Assembly (NCBI GenBank): GCA_016787525.1
Contig: JAEUUP010000015.1
Coordinates: 1 to 64,000 of the forward strand
Length of the DNA: 64,000 nucleotides
Reading direction: 5' to 3'
DNA from: Saprospiraceae bacterium
GTDB lineage: Bacteria; Bacteroidota; Bacteroidia; Chitinophagales; Saprospiraceae
Shown one piece after another: positions 1 through 8,215 of the stretch. The first letter of the stretch is position 1. The number at the start of each line of letters is the position of its first letter. The notes under the pieces are model-generated. The model was not told the origin of the DNA and searched no databases. It saw only the letters and a list, made by a program, of their open reading frames with translations. The translations under genes were made by a program, and so were the position numbers.

Positions 1-167
1 ATCGATCGTTTGAACGTAAACGAAAACATAAGCTAAAATTTTCAATGAACTTGCGACGATGTGTATAAATAACATCATTCTTTCACTAAGTTGACAGCAT
101 TAACTTTAAAAGTATCCGATACGTGAACCCCTCAGTATTTACCAAACCTATGTCACGATACAAAAAA

Positions 168-416
168 AAAGCTCAATTATATTTTCAAATTGCTAATGTT
201 CTTTAAACCCGTAGGGTTGACATTTTGGTAGCAATAAAGCCCCCTGTTTGTTTTCAATGCCGTAGGCATGGGATTTTGTAAAAAAATGAGTGATTAAATT
301 CTTTATAATGACATGCCTACGGCATTCAATAATCATATTGATTGTTATTTTCTACCAAAATACCAACCCTACGGGTTTAAAGAACATCAGCAATTTGAAA
401 CCATAATTGAGCTTTG
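168..416. repeat. Long imperfect inverted repeat with nested hairpin
   Basis: The outer arms (about 168-230 and 364-416) are near-complementary over about 50 bases. Both contain CCCGTAGGGTT or its complement and TTTAAAGAACAT. A second, inner pair (TGCCGTAGGCATG near 263 and its complement near 311) lies inside. There is no open reading frame. It looks like a MITE- or REP-type palindromic element. The first 580 bases of the window hold no recognisable gene. Confidence 0.7.
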
Positions 417-453
417 AAAAATATTAGCACCCCCTCAGTATTATGAGCTTTTT

Positions 454-486
454 AGATTTAGGAAAATTTAAAATTTTCCTAAATCT
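454..486. terminator. Perfect 16-bp palindrome, possible bidirectional terminator
   Basis: The arms AGATTTAGGAAAATTT and its exact complement are separated by one base. It lies downstream of the minus-strand gene that ends at 581. A related palindrome sits at 14934-14963 and a similar one at 6269-6309, so this appears to be a recurring terminator-like element here. Confidence 0.5.
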
Positions 487-580
487 GGGTAGCACTATTC
501 AATGTCGGTATTAAATTAAACTCTTTTTTGCTTTTTTGCTTTTGCAGGATTCACCCCGCTACTGTGGTTTTTATAGTTCC

Positions 581-898
581 TTATTTTAAACCAAATAATT
601 TTTTGACGATAAGCGTCCAACGATTGACTTCATAAATCTGATAGACAATATAAATCAAAAAGAAGATATTGGCTGCCCACAGAATAGGCACATACACTGA
701 TAAAAGCGTTGCCACTATCATCACACCAAAGAGTTTGAAATGAGCCATGAAATCGGATTTATTAAACTCATCGGTTGGGCGGAGGTTGATTTTTTCAATA
801 AAATAGGGGTAGTACCATTTATTGAAAAGTAAAACTATCTGATAAGTGCATAAGATAATCAAAGTACCTGCCGTAAAGTTTTGAATATTTTCTAACAT
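581..898 (-). CDS. Small three-helix membrane protein, unknown function
   Basis: This 105-residue protein is mostly hydrophobic. Likely membrane segments are residues 8-25, 55-73 and 74-89, with a charged, Pro-containing loop between the first two. There is no signal cleavage site and no motif I recognise. It is the last gene of the minus-strand metal-related cluster and lies just downstream of the YHS-domain gene, so a role in that cluster is possible but rests only on position. The start is an ATG with no Shine-Dalgarno, as is usual in Bacteroidota. Confidence 0.6.
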   Translation of the reverse strand: MLENIQNFTAGTLIILCTYQIVLLFNKWYYPYFIEKINLRPTDEFNKSDFMAHFKLFGVMIVATLLSVYVPILWAANIFFLIYIVYQIYEVNRWTLIVKKLFGLK

Positions 899-925
899 TA
901 TTTTTAAGTTTTGAATAATAAAAAA

Positions 926-1180
926 TTATTGTTTAATAAAAATATACGGTTTGGCTAAAAATTTTTGTCTGCAAACTGTATCACAAAATCCATATCGTAT
1001 GCCTTTGTAATCTATTGAATCCGCAGCTCCTCGCCGCAGACGCATACGGCACACAGGGTCAATGCTTTTGGGAGACAAAGGAATGAGTTCCATTGTCGCC
1101 AATGTGTCTTTTTTACTTTGCGCTAAAAGTGCCTGAGTCAAGCATAAAGCTATGATTATCAATAAATTTTTCTTTTTCAT
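926..1180 (-). CDS. Exported YHS-domain protein
   Basis: The protein is 84 residues from the ATG at 1180, which gives a clean signal peptide (MKKKNLL then a hydrophobic stretch ending in LLAQ). A longer open frame upstream would bury this signal and was not used. Residues 41-80 match the YHS family: DPVCRM, then YKGIRYGFCDTVC and QKFLAKP. YHS domains are short cysteine-containing modules found in copper ATPases and other metal-handling proteins. Here Cys44, Cys66 and Cys70 are the candidate ligands. It lies in a minus-strand group with a heavy-metal-binding-domain protein, so periplasmic metal binding is the likely role. Two same-direction copies of the 10-mer lie just upstream, at 1209 and 1255. 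Confidence 0.72.
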   Translation of the reverse strand: MKKKNLLIIIALCLTQALLAQSKKDTLATMELIPLSPKSIDPVCRMRLRRGAADSIDYKGIRYGFCDTVCRQKFLAKPYIFIKQ

Positions 1181-1266
1181 TGCAATCTCAGTAAAAAATT
1201 GAGCTATATACTGAGGGGTTATTTCGTTGCCTTTTTGTTTAAAATTGAATACAATACTGAGGGGTG

Positions 1267-2385
1267 TCAAATCATCTCAATTGAGATAGTAGCAATAAAA
1301 CCTTGATTGGATTTAGGTTCAATGATTGTTTTTAAAATACCCAATTTACCATTATCCATTTTAATGCGCCAATGACTACCATTTTTCAATTGTTTGATGC
1401 GTTTAAATTCTTTATTGGTAAGGCAGACATTGTCTATCAAAGATTTGATTTTTTCAGTTGAAAAATCAGAATTGATATCAAGTTTGTAAGTCCATCGCAT
1501 TCTATTTCCTTCATATTGCAAAGTCTTTTTTTCAAAAGGTGTAAAAACACTGCGGACAGTTTCTAAATATTTATCTGCTAAAGCTGCACGCACATAAGTT
1601 TCATCCCAGTTATATTCTAATTGTGTAGCGATTTCTTGTGCGCGTCCTTTGCCAACATATTTTGAAACCAGATGCAAAGCGGCATCAATACCCGAAGAAA
1701 GCCCTGCCGATGTGATGATATGCCCATTGTCAACAAACCTTTTATTTGTTACGACCTTCGTTTTAGGTGCAAACTCTTGAAGCGAAGGAATAACGCCATA
1801 AAAAGTAGTAGATTCTTGTCCATCTAATAGACCTGCGGCAGCTAAATAGAATGCTCCGTTGCATACCGACATTGTGTATTCAGTTGTTTTATCTATTTTC
1901 AAAAGCCATTCTTTTATGCGCTGATTGTTGCGATTGACCCCACCACCTGGTAAGACGACAATATCTACTTTCGGCAAATTATCGAACGTATAATCGGGTT
2001 TGACTTTCATACCCATAAAAGTCGTGATAAGTGTATCGTATTCCGCAACCGTTACTACATTCATACCTGCTGCCCCAAAAACTTCGTAAGGTCCCGTAAA
2101 GTCAATGATTTCTACACCCTTAAAAAGCAATATGGCGACAGTTTTATTCGTAGCAAATTGATTTTCTTCTAATGGTGTTTTAAGAAAAGGCATACTTTTA
2201 AATGTCGGATACAGTTTCATGCCACAATGTGGACAAATACCTGCTTTATCAAAATTGATAGAATCGCAAAATATTTCACATGGTGGACAACGATAAATGA
2301 TTGAGTCTTCAAACTTTGTTTGAGCTTTTGCAATGGGTATAAATAAATAGATACTTATAAAAAATAAGAATATTGGCTTTTTCAT
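1267..2385 (-). CDS. Exported DJ-1/PfpI family protein with N-terminal heavy-metal-binding domain
   Basis: This 372-residue protein has three parts. Residues 1-22 are a signal peptide (ends KAQT). Residues 31-60 are a heavy-metal-binding domain with CPPC (33-36), Cys40 and CPHCGM (51-56), as in the N-termini of copper efflux proteins. Residues 80-275 are a DJ-1/PfpI (GATase1-like) domain with PGGG and the nucleophile elbow SVCNGAF, Cys175 being the expected reactive cysteine. About 95 C-terminal residues are unassigned. Family members include isonitrile hydratases, glyoxalases and regulator sensor domains, so the chemistry is not predictable. The next gene is a second secreted DJ-1 protein. 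Joining a metal-binding domain to a secreted DJ-1 domain suggests metal-linked periplasmic stress chemistry, which is inference. Confidence 0.8.
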   Translation of the reverse strand: MKKPIFLFFISIYLFIPIAKAQTKFEDSIIYRCPPCEIFCDSINFDKAGICPHCGMKLYPTFKSMPFLKTPLEENQFATNKTVAILLFKGVEIIDFTGPYEVFGAAGMNVVTVAEYDTLITTFMGMKVKPDYTFDNLPKVDIVVLPGGGVNRNNQRIKEWLLKIDKTTEYTMSVCNGAFYLAAAGLLDGQESTTFYGVIPSLQEFAPKTKVVTNKRFVDNGHIITSAGLSSGIDAALHLVSKYVGKGRAQEIATQLEYNWDETYVRAALADKYLETVRSVFTPFEKKTLQYEGNRMRWTYKLDINSDFSTEKIKSLIDNVCLTNKEFKRIKQLKNGSHWRIKMDNGKLGILKTIIEPKSNQGFIATISIEMI

Positions 2386-2420
2386 TTTTAAATTTTCACA
2401 TAATCAATCAATTTTCTTTA

Positions 2421-2579
2421 AGAAGCTGTTTAAGTAAATTTTGGCAGATTTTTGACTCTTTTTAAATCAAAAGAAAACTATTTTAGAAGCATTAACCCGA
2501 CATTCTTTCAAAAATACCTGTGCTTTGATTCAAAAATAGCCTAAAAATCTACTCAAAACTTAACTCAAACAGCTTCTAA
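2421..2579. repeat. Inverted-repeat element between the two DJ-1 genes
   Basis: The ends are imperfect inverted repeats: AGAAGCTGTTTAAGT at 2421 and its near-complement ending CAAACAGCTTCT at about 2578, continuing inward with mismatches. The total is about 155 bases with no open frame. It resembles a small non-autonomous element or a long stem-loop. It separates the two DJ-1 genes, so they may not be one transcript. Confidence 0.5.
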
Positions 2580-2631
2580 AATACGAGATAAATACACCTG
2601 CGGGTTTTTAAAAAATACTGAGGGGGCAAAA

Positions 2632-3801
2632 TCAATGGTTTTCATCGCGACATAAACCTACTATTTCATGAAACACATCGTGCAAAGCGGTTATTGATTT
2701 TGTGATTTCGGCATCTGTTGTTTTTTTATTTTTCACTAATTTATCTAAAGCAGCACTACCCAATTGTAGTTTTTTTACTGCATCATTGATTTTAGGTGTA
2801 TTAAATTCCGCAGGAATAGCCGATTTTGAAAGAGCGTTGGCTTTTTCAAGCATTTCGCCGCTACGGGTTTTGATAGGCTCTAACTTACCTTCTTCCGCAG
2901 GGTGAAAGGTTTGCGACATCACGCTATGAAAAGTTTTGAGAGCCGCCCATTGGTCGAAAATAGATGGTTTTTTAGGTGCTGCTTCGGCTCTTTTCTTTTT
3001 TTCTGCTTCAAATAATGGTTGCAAACCCATATCATACATTTGCTGCATCATGTCCACCACAATAGGTTCAGTGTTGCTAACAGAACCTGCCTTGTAAGGT
3101 GGTTTTGGGTCATATTCTAAATCCAACATGACACCCTGTGTGTATTTTTTACCCATCAATTCGTCCATAATGCCCAAAGCCATGTCCATACCTGCGGTGA
3201 CACCTGCCGAAGTCCAATATTTACCATCCTGAACATAGCGTTCTTGTTTAAATTTTGCGCCATACATTTTCATGATTTCCTCAGCACGATACCAGTTAGT
3301 GGTTACGTTTTTATCTTTCAACAAACCTGTTGCACCCAGAATCCAACCACCCGTACAGACACTTGTGGTATAAACCGACGTTTTATCAATTTCCCGAATC
3401 CAGTTTAAAACAGCCGTATCTTGGGTTTGCATAAAAGTTTCCTTTGCACCTCCTGGGATGACAAGAATGTCCAACTGTTTGACATCGGCTATGGATTTAT
3501 CTACTTTTACTTGCAAGCCTCTTTGGTTTTTGACCATACCTTTTTCTTTAGCAACAAAGAATATATTGACACCCATAAGTTGGGAAAGCACATGATAAGG
3601 ACCAAAAGCGTCCATTGTATTTAATCCATCATAGACATAAATACCGATTGTTTTTATCGGAATTTTAGGTGGTGTCATAAGGATTTTCATTATTTCTTCA
3701 TGTTTTTTGGCAGCTTCTTCTGCCGAAGGTGTTTGGGCATTGGCATTTACCAAAAAGAAAATACTTAAAAATAGGCTTACTAAAATCTGTATTTTTTTCA
3801 T
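2632..3801 (-). CDS. Exported DJ-1/PfpI family protein
   Basis: The protein is 389 residues with a signal peptide ending NANAQT. Residues 50-225 form a DJ-1/PfpI domain: IYVYDGLNTMDAFGP, then VIPGGAK, then the nucleophile elbow SVCTGGW with Cys149. The remaining 160 residues are charged and helical and contain two unassigned segments; the C-terminus has His and Cys residues (VFHEIVGLCRDENH). It is related to its downstream neighbour over the DJ-1 part but lacks the heavy-metal-binding domain. This is consistent with gene duplication within the metal cluster. The reaction is unknown, and the GATase1-like fold is the only secure call. Confidence 0.78.
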   Translation of the reverse strand: MKKIQILVSLFLSIFFLVNANAQTPSAEEAAKKHEEIMKILMTPPKIPIKTIGIYVYDGLNTMDAFGPYHVLSQLMGVNIFFVAKEKGMVKNQRGLQVKVDKSIADVKQLDILVIPGGAKETFMQTQDTAVLNWIREIDKTSVYTTSVCTGGWILGATGLLKDKNVTTNWYRAEEIMKMYGAKFKQERYVQDGKYWTSAGVTAGMDMALGIMDELMGKKYTQGVMLDLEYDPKPPYKAGSVSNTEPIVVDMMQQMYDMGLQPLFEAEKKKRAEAAPKKPSIFDQWAALKTFHSVMSQTFHPAEEGKLEPIKTRSGEMLEKANALSKSAIPAEFNTPKINDAVKKLQLGSAALDKLVKNKKTTDAEITKSITALHDVFHEIVGLCRDENH

Positions 3802-3889
3802 TAGATTGATTGATATTGATTCTTATTAAAAAATTAAGAAAAATATGGTGCATTTCGCTCCATCAAACCATAGGTATGACTGAGGGGGG

Positions 3890-4783
3890 TCAGAATAAGT
3901 AATTGACACTTATCATCATGCGGCCTTTGTTTGCCAATTGCTCAGTTTCTAAGGTTTGGGACAGCGGTTTTTGATAGCTCAAGGAGATAAAAGTTTTTGA
4001 AAAATAGACATCAAATGCCACATTGCCGAGCAAAAAAGAACGGGAAGTATTTAAATCATAGTTGATACCGTTCAATTGATTGCGGTTAGCCGTTTCGCCT
4101 GCAATACCCAATCGAGGTATCACATCTATATTTTTGAATACTTTTTTCTTATAAAAAACATCTAAAGCACCATTCAAACTATTCCCTCGACGGTAGCCGA
4201 GAGGATTTTCATTGTTTATTTTATAACTACCTACGGTTTGAAACCCCCAAGTTTGCCTTTTGAATCCATAACTAAGAGAAAACACAAAATTTGTCGCACC
4301 ACTGCCTGTTTGCCGTGAATGATAAAGGGTTTTGTCTTCTGATATTTGATTGTATTTGCCTGTTGGAAATTCAATTGTTGCACCAACCGAAAGTCGGTGA
4401 TTGTCCAAACCTGTACGATTGATAAGGGCATATCGGGTTGTCAAATTCATATCGCCTAAGCCTTTGATTTTATCCGAAAGCACCCCCTCAGTATTTTGTG
4501 TAAATTGCCCCATTGGCAATACAGCAATAAACTCCCAACGGTTTTTGAGACTATATTTTACTGTAAAATCCATGAATTGATAGCTTTCTTTAAAGAACTC
4601 AGCAGGTAAGTTTGCCGCCTCACTATGACTGCCCGAGAATCGAGATATACGATAGTTGACACCAATAAATGTACGAGTATCGCTTGGTAATATATTGTGA
4701 CTCAATACACAGCCGCAGACATCGCAAGCGATAACAGGCTTAACGATAAAAAATAAGATGCAGAAAATAAAAGCTCTTTTCAT
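3890..4783 (-). CDS. Outer-membrane beta-barrel protein with N-terminal CDVCGC motif
   Basis: The protein is 297 residues from the ATG at 4783; an in-frame TTG two codons earlier is less likely. The signal peptide ends near VIA and the mature chain starts CDVCGCVLS (Cys20, 23 and 25), which could bind a metal. The rest alternates short amphipathic strands rich in Tyr, Phe, Gly and Asn and ends in NYLF, typical of an outer-membrane barrel. Such proteins are often annotated simply as transporters beside MauG/MbnP-type genes in Bacteroidota. It sits seven bases from the next gene upstream and is probably co-transcribed with it. Export or import of a metal is inferred. A copy of the 10-mer encodes NTEGV in the middle of the barrel. 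Confidence 0.68.
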   Translation of the reverse strand: MKRAFIFCILFFIVKPVIACDVCGCVLSHNILPSDTRTFIGVNYRISRFSGSHSEAANLPAEFFKESYQFMDFTVKYSLKNRWEFIAVLPMGQFTQNTEGVLSDKIKGLGDMNLTTRYALINRTGLDNHRLSVGATIEFPTGKYNQISEDKTLYHSRQTGSGATNFVFSLSYGFKRQTWGFQTVGSYKINNENPLGYRRGNSLNGALDVFYKKKVFKNIDVIPRLGIAGETANRNQLNGINYDLNTSRSFLLGNVAFDVYFSKTFISLSYQKPLSQTLETEQLANKGRMMISVNYLF

Positions 4784-4790
4784 ATCCAAA

Positions 4791-5189
4791 TTAATTAACC
4801 GTGAAAGTGATTTCTTTCACGTTAGGTTGATTTTTGTTATCATCAGTTGTGGTTGCTTTTAGCTTAAATGTGCCTGAAGTTGTTGGTTTATAAGCCGCAG
4901 ATTCATTGTAAGTGAATGTGCTTGTGACGTGGGCATGTTTGTCTAAAATCGTTTCAACCACACTGTTATTGCTATCCAAAATCTGAATCAACACGTTATG
5001 AATTGTTTTGTCGGGGCGACTAAAATTCACTTCGATAGGCATGAGTACACCTTTTGTAACGCTTGCACCACTACTTGGCTTAACAATATTGATGGTGACT
5101 TCATAGAGAGTATCGTCATCGTGGTCGTGACAAGCACTCAGAAAAAATATTGTACTTAAAATGGATAAAACAATGATTACGTTTTTCAT
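4791..5189 (-). CDS. Small His/Asp-rich lipoprotein, DUF4625-like
   Basis: The protein is 132 residues. A lipobox (FLSAC, Cys20) is followed by HDHDDD, a plausible metal-binding patch. Residues 35-130 look like one immunoglobulin-type beta-sandwich of the DUF4625 kind (PSSGASVTKG near its start, EITFTVN at the end). It would be tethered to the membrane facing the periplasm. It lies between the outer-membrane protein and the di-heme peroxidase with small gaps, which suggests one operon. Function is unknown; a metal-carrier or structural role is an inference from the patch and the neighbours. Confidence 0.62.
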   Translation of the reverse strand: MKNVIIVLSILSTIFFLSACHDHDDDTLYEVTINIVKPSSGASVTKGVLMPIEVNFSRPDKTIHNVLIQILDSNNSVVETILDKHAHVTSTFTYNESAAYKPTTSGTFKLKATTTDDNKNQPNVKEITFTVN

Positions 5190-5234
5190 ATCAGTTGTAT
5201 ATTAAGTGTTATCGAAAAATACTGACTTTGAATA

Positions 5235-6236
5235 CTATTGTTCTGAAAACTCCTTGTTTCGGATAAAATTTTCATCGTTTAAAGCAGAAAGGAAGGTCAA
5301 AATCTTCTGTTTTTCATCGTCAGTGATTGAAATACCATTCGATACTGAGGGGTCAATATTGGGTGATTGTCTTACGCCTTTTCGATAGTGTTCGACCACA
5401 GCATCAAGTGTTAAGAATCGCCCATCGTGCATATAAGGTGCCGTGTATTGCAAGTTACGCAGGCTCGGTACTTTAAATTTGTACGCATCATCATCATTGA
5501 GTGTGATGCGAAAGCGACCCTTATCCCCAAAGTGTTGAATGCCATTGTTGCGAAACGAATCGTCGGTAAACAATTCGCCTGCATGGCAATTGCCACATTT
5601 GGTTTTAACCAATTCCAAACCTGTTTTTTCATCAGCAGTCAACGCATTGGTATCGCCCAAACGAAACTTATCATAACGACTTTCTGCCGAAACGAGCATC
5701 AATTGAAATTGAGAAAGAGCTTTTAAAACCAAAGGGCCTGAAATTTCAGTTGTACCAAAAGCTTTTTGAAAAAGAGGAGGATAAACGGCTTTTTTCTTTA
5801 GTTTTGACACCACATTGGCAAACGTTTCATCCATTTCAAGTGGATTTTCAATTGGGGCAATAGCAAAAAGGTCTAAATCATGTACGCCACCATCCCAAAA
5901 AAAGGTTTTTCCCCAAGCCAAGTTCATTACGGGTGGTGCATTACGAGAACCAATTCTATCATCAATACCATGACTCACATCATGTCCATGATGCGTAAAA
6001 GCTGCTGATTGTAAATGACACGAACCACACGAAATAGAACCATCACGACTCAAATCGCCGTCATAAAACAATATTCTACCCAATTCAAAACCAGCTCTTG
6101 TGATGCGATTGTTCTCAAATTTGTAAGTAGGTTCAGGAAAATGAACTGGTTTTACGAAAGTTAATTCGGTTGTCGTATCGTCTTTTTTACAAGCAGACAG
6201 GGCAACTAGGACAAAGAGGAAAAATACTTTTTTCAT
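5235..6236 (-). CDS. Di-heme cytochrome c peroxidase / MauG-MbnH family lipoprotein
   Basis: The protein is 333 residues with a lipobox (ALSAC, Cys16). Two c-type heme sites are visible: CGSCH at residues 70-74 and CGNCH at 214-218. This is the layout of bacterial di-heme peroxidases and MauG. PSLRN and YMHDGRF after the second heme match the family. The enzyme acts in the periplasm, either reducing peroxide or oxidising a partner protein. The next gene upstream encodes an MbnP-like lipoprotein. In methanobactin systems the MauG-like MbnH modifies a tryptophan of MbnP, so the pair here probably works the same way (inference). The 10-mer encodes DPSVS near residue 297. Confidence 0.85.
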   Translation of the reverse strand: MKKVFFLFVLVALSACKKDDTTTELTFVKPVHFPEPTYKFENNRITRAGFELGRILFYDGDLSRDGSISCGSCHLQSAAFTHHGHDVSHGIDDRIGSRNAPPVMNLAWGKTFFWDGGVHDLDLFAIAPIENPLEMDETFANVVSKLKKKAVYPPLFQKAFGTTEISGPLVLKALSQFQLMLVSAESRYDKFRLGDTNALTADEKTGLELVKTKCGNCHAGELFTDDSFRNNGIQHFGDKGRFRITLNDDDAYKFKVPSLRNLQYTAPYMHDGRFLTLDAVVEHYRKGVRQSPNIDPSVSNGISITDDEKQKILTFLSALNDENFIRNKEFSEQ

Positions 6237-6268
6237 GTTTTACGATTTTGCAATTTGCGTTTAAATTC

Positions 6269-6309
6269 ATACAGATTTACGAAATCTTCAAGATTTCGTA
6301 AATCTGTAT
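6269..6309. terminator. Perfect 20-bp palindrome between MbnP-like and peroxidase genes
   Basis: The arms ATACAGATTTACGAAATCTT and its exact complement are separated by one base. It lies just after the minus-strand gene ending at 6324 and before the start of the peroxidase gene. It could terminate or attenuate transcription, giving the MbnP-like gene higher expression than the genes downstream. Confidence 0.55.
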
Positions 6310-6323
6310 CTACTCAAAATCAA

Positions 6324-7139
6324 TTAATTATGTACATGATCTACTTTGAACATTGACTGATAGTTGTTTGCAACATTCACCGAAAACGCATTGAACATAG
6401 TTGTTGCATTTGTTTTCAAACTCACATTAGTTGAACCATTCAATACTTTTGAAGCATCCACTGTGATGTGGAAAGTCGGTTTAGCAGATGCACGAACTTT
6501 TGCCATTTCACCATCAGCATCTGTCAAACTTGCTTCTTTTATATTGTTGATTGTTTTACTGTTTAAACCACCAAAACCACCGATGTGCATCCGAAACTTA
6601 CGCAAATTAGTCGCTGAATCAAGCGGCGCAGAAGGCGAAGTACCTTCCATTTTCATAAAAATATAACCCGAATTCCATGACCAGTACATGCCAGCAGCAC
6701 CAGCAGCAGGGTCAAGAATACCTGTACGTTTTGAAACATCCATTGTATTGCGTAAGCTATCCACGCCAATCATAAATTTGACGCTTTTGTAATTTGCTGC
6801 AGGCACGTCCGTCAAAGTGAGCGTTTGTGAAGCCACATTACTTTCTTTAACCAAAAAATAGCTGTTGTCTTGTGGCACGATGTATTCAGAACCATCTTCT
6901 TTGACCAAATGAATGTTCGATACGAAATAGTCGAATTGTGAAATATTGATGTCTTCACCTGCTGCTGTTTTGTAGGTGACATCATTGAGTTTCAATTGTT
7001 GTCCTTCGTAGATATTATCAAATTCTAATACAACTGAGCCTTTTTCATTGGGGTCAATTGTATCTTCTTTTTTACATGAAGCAACAACTAGAAGAGCTGC
7101 AAGAAGAGCAAAAGGAAAAATGTTTTTTAAAGTCTTCAT
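6324..7139 (-). CDS. MbnP-like lipoprotein (copper-binding family)
   Basis: The protein is 271 residues with a lipobox at Cys22 (VVASC). It is all-beta in character and carries the family signature MYWSWNSGYIFMKMEG (from residue 151), with Trp153 and Trp155 as candidates for the tryptophan that is oxidised in MbnP. The C-terminus ends DHVHN. MbnP proteins bind copper in the periplasm after modification by a MauG-like partner, which is encoded immediately downstream here. I see no methanobactin precursor or biosynthesis genes nearby, so this is likely a stand-alone copper or other metal acquisition/sensing module. The family call is good; the metal is inferred. Confidence 0.8.
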   Translation of the reverse strand: MKTLKNIFPFALLAALLVVASCKKEDTIDPNEKGSVVLEFDNIYEGQQLKLNDVTYKTAAGEDINISQFDYFVSNIHLVKEDGSEYIVPQDNSYFLVKESNVASQTLTLTDVPAANYKSVKFMIGVDSLRNTMDVSKRTGILDPAAGAAGMYWSWNSGYIFMKMEGTSPSAPLDSATNLRKFRMHIGGFGGLNSKTINNIKEASLTDADGEMAKVRASAKPTFHITVDASKVLNGSTNVSLKTNATTMFNAFSVNVANNYQSMFKVDHVHN

Positions 7140-7220
7140 AATCTTTAGATAATTTAGATTTAAGTAAATGATTGAATGTTTATAAATAAAAAATGATTTT
7201 CAATAAAATGTGAATTTGTC

Positions 7221-7433
7221 TTATTGGATAAACCGCACCATTGTTCGCCTATTATCTATATCACAATGCACCATACCTTGTGCCTCAAAATCACGCACAG
7301 CGTCATAAACAGTGCGGATATTAACACGTTGTCCATTGCGAATAAGCGATAGGTACAAGTCTTCAATCCAAATGACATCAGGAATAGAAGCCAATGCGGA
7401 TAATACCCATTGCTTCTTTTTTGCCAATTTCAT
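7221..7433 (-). CDS. Mini-Fur: winged-helix DNA-binding domain without the metal domain
   Basis: The protein is 70 residues and matches only the N-terminal half of Fur-family repressors: KKQWVLSALAS, then LYLSLIRNGQRVNIRTVYDAVRDFEAQGMV, then RTMVRF. The TVYDAV segment corresponds to the recognition helix. The C-terminal dimerisation and metal-binding domain is absent and does not continue in another frame downstream. It is complete at both ends, with an ATG start and a stop. It may be a minimal regulator or a dominant-negative partner of a full-length Fur. It sits directly upstream of the MbnP-like gene, so control of the metal operon is the natural guess. Confidence 0.62.
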   Translation of the reverse strand: MKLAKKKQWVLSALASIPDVIWIEDLYLSLIRNGQRVNIRTVYDAVRDFEAQGMVHCDIDNRRTMVRFIQ

Positions 7434-7552
7434 ATGGGAAAAAGATTTTAATTACAGGAGGCACACAATTGACACAAAGTTTCAAGTACTTGGCTATCAA
7501 GTATTTGAAGTTTATAAAATGTTATACCCCAAAAATGAGAAATTAAGATAGA

Positions 7553-7580
7553 GAATGGTCACTATTAGATAGACCATTCC
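7553..7580. terminator. Short hairpin after the CNGKC-protein gene
   Basis: The arms GAATGGTC and GACCATTC are separated by about 12 bases. It lies just downstream of the minus-strand gene that ends at 7593, so it is a likely terminator for that gene. The adjoining 7440-7520 stretch contains CAAGTACTTGG and CAAGTATTTGAAG, possible operator-like repeats upstream of the mini-Fur gene. Confidence 0.4.
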
Positions 7581-7592
7581 AACAAGAAGAAT

Positions 7593-7988
7593 TTACCCTT
7601 CAGTAGGTGGATGAAAAATGGAAGTAGAAAAGAATTGTCGTTTGCGGTTAAGATAAGCTACATTTAAAAGAGGCTTGTACTGAGGGGGCTTATTTTCGTT
7701 TTTGGTAATTCCAAAGTATAAGGTTTCAAAAAACACAACCACATCACGCTCTATCAAATTGCGTAACATTTGTTGTCCTTTCTCGGATGCTTTATCCACT
7801 TCATTTTGTACACGTTGCATCAACACGCACTTACCATTACAATGCAATTCGGGGCGGTTTTTATTAACACACAAAACTTCTGCGATGTACTGACGGTTCA
7901 ACTGAAAAGCCACAAGCGTCCCAATAGTGCTGAAAGTTTGATTCAACACGGCGAACAAGAGTAGCAATATAGACATACGTTTTAACAT
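7593..7988 (-). CDS. Small membrane-anchored protein with LHCNGKC motif
   Basis: The protein is 131 residues from the ATG at 7988; a TTG three codons earlier is in frame. An N-terminal hydrophobic segment (residues 5-28) anchors or exports it. The motif CVNKNRPELHCNGKCVLM carries Cys40, His49, Cys50 and Cys54, a good candidate metal site. The C-terminal half is basic and ends in FHPPTEG. Proteins with this CNGKC pattern are common beside metal-uptake genes in Bacteroidota, but I know of no defined function. It is the first gene of the minus-strand metal cluster. The 10-mer encodes PPQYK. Confidence 0.55.
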   Translation of the reverse strand: MLKRMSILLLLFAVLNQTFSTIGTLVAFQLNRQYIAEVLCVNKNRPELHCNGKCVLMQRVQNEVDKASEKGQQMLRNLIERDVVVFFETLYFGITKNENKPPQYKPLLNVAYLNRKRQFFSTSIFHPPTEG

Positions 7989-8150
7989 CAAGCGCAAAGA
8001 TAGAACAGAAAATCAAGTTAAGAAGTGACGTATATCAGTTTATAAGCTAAATCAAATCATTTTAACTTTATTTAGAACTCCGCTAAATAATTTGTTTAGG
8101 AGTTCATTCATCGTTGATAGTTATTTATCTCTCTGATGACATAATCATTT

Positions 8151-8197
8151 AGAAGTTGTTTTAAAACCTTAATGAGAAAGGTTTTAAAACAACTTCT
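8151..8197. terminator. Strong 20-bp hairpin after the aldehyde dehydrogenase gene
   Basis: The arms AGAAGTTGTTTTAAAACCTT and its exact complement have a 7-base loop. It lies 19 bases downstream of the minus-strand gene ending at 8216 and is the likely terminator of the pentose-oxidation operon. Confidence 0.65.
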
Positions 8198-8215
8198 TAT
8201 GACCTAGTAATCAAT

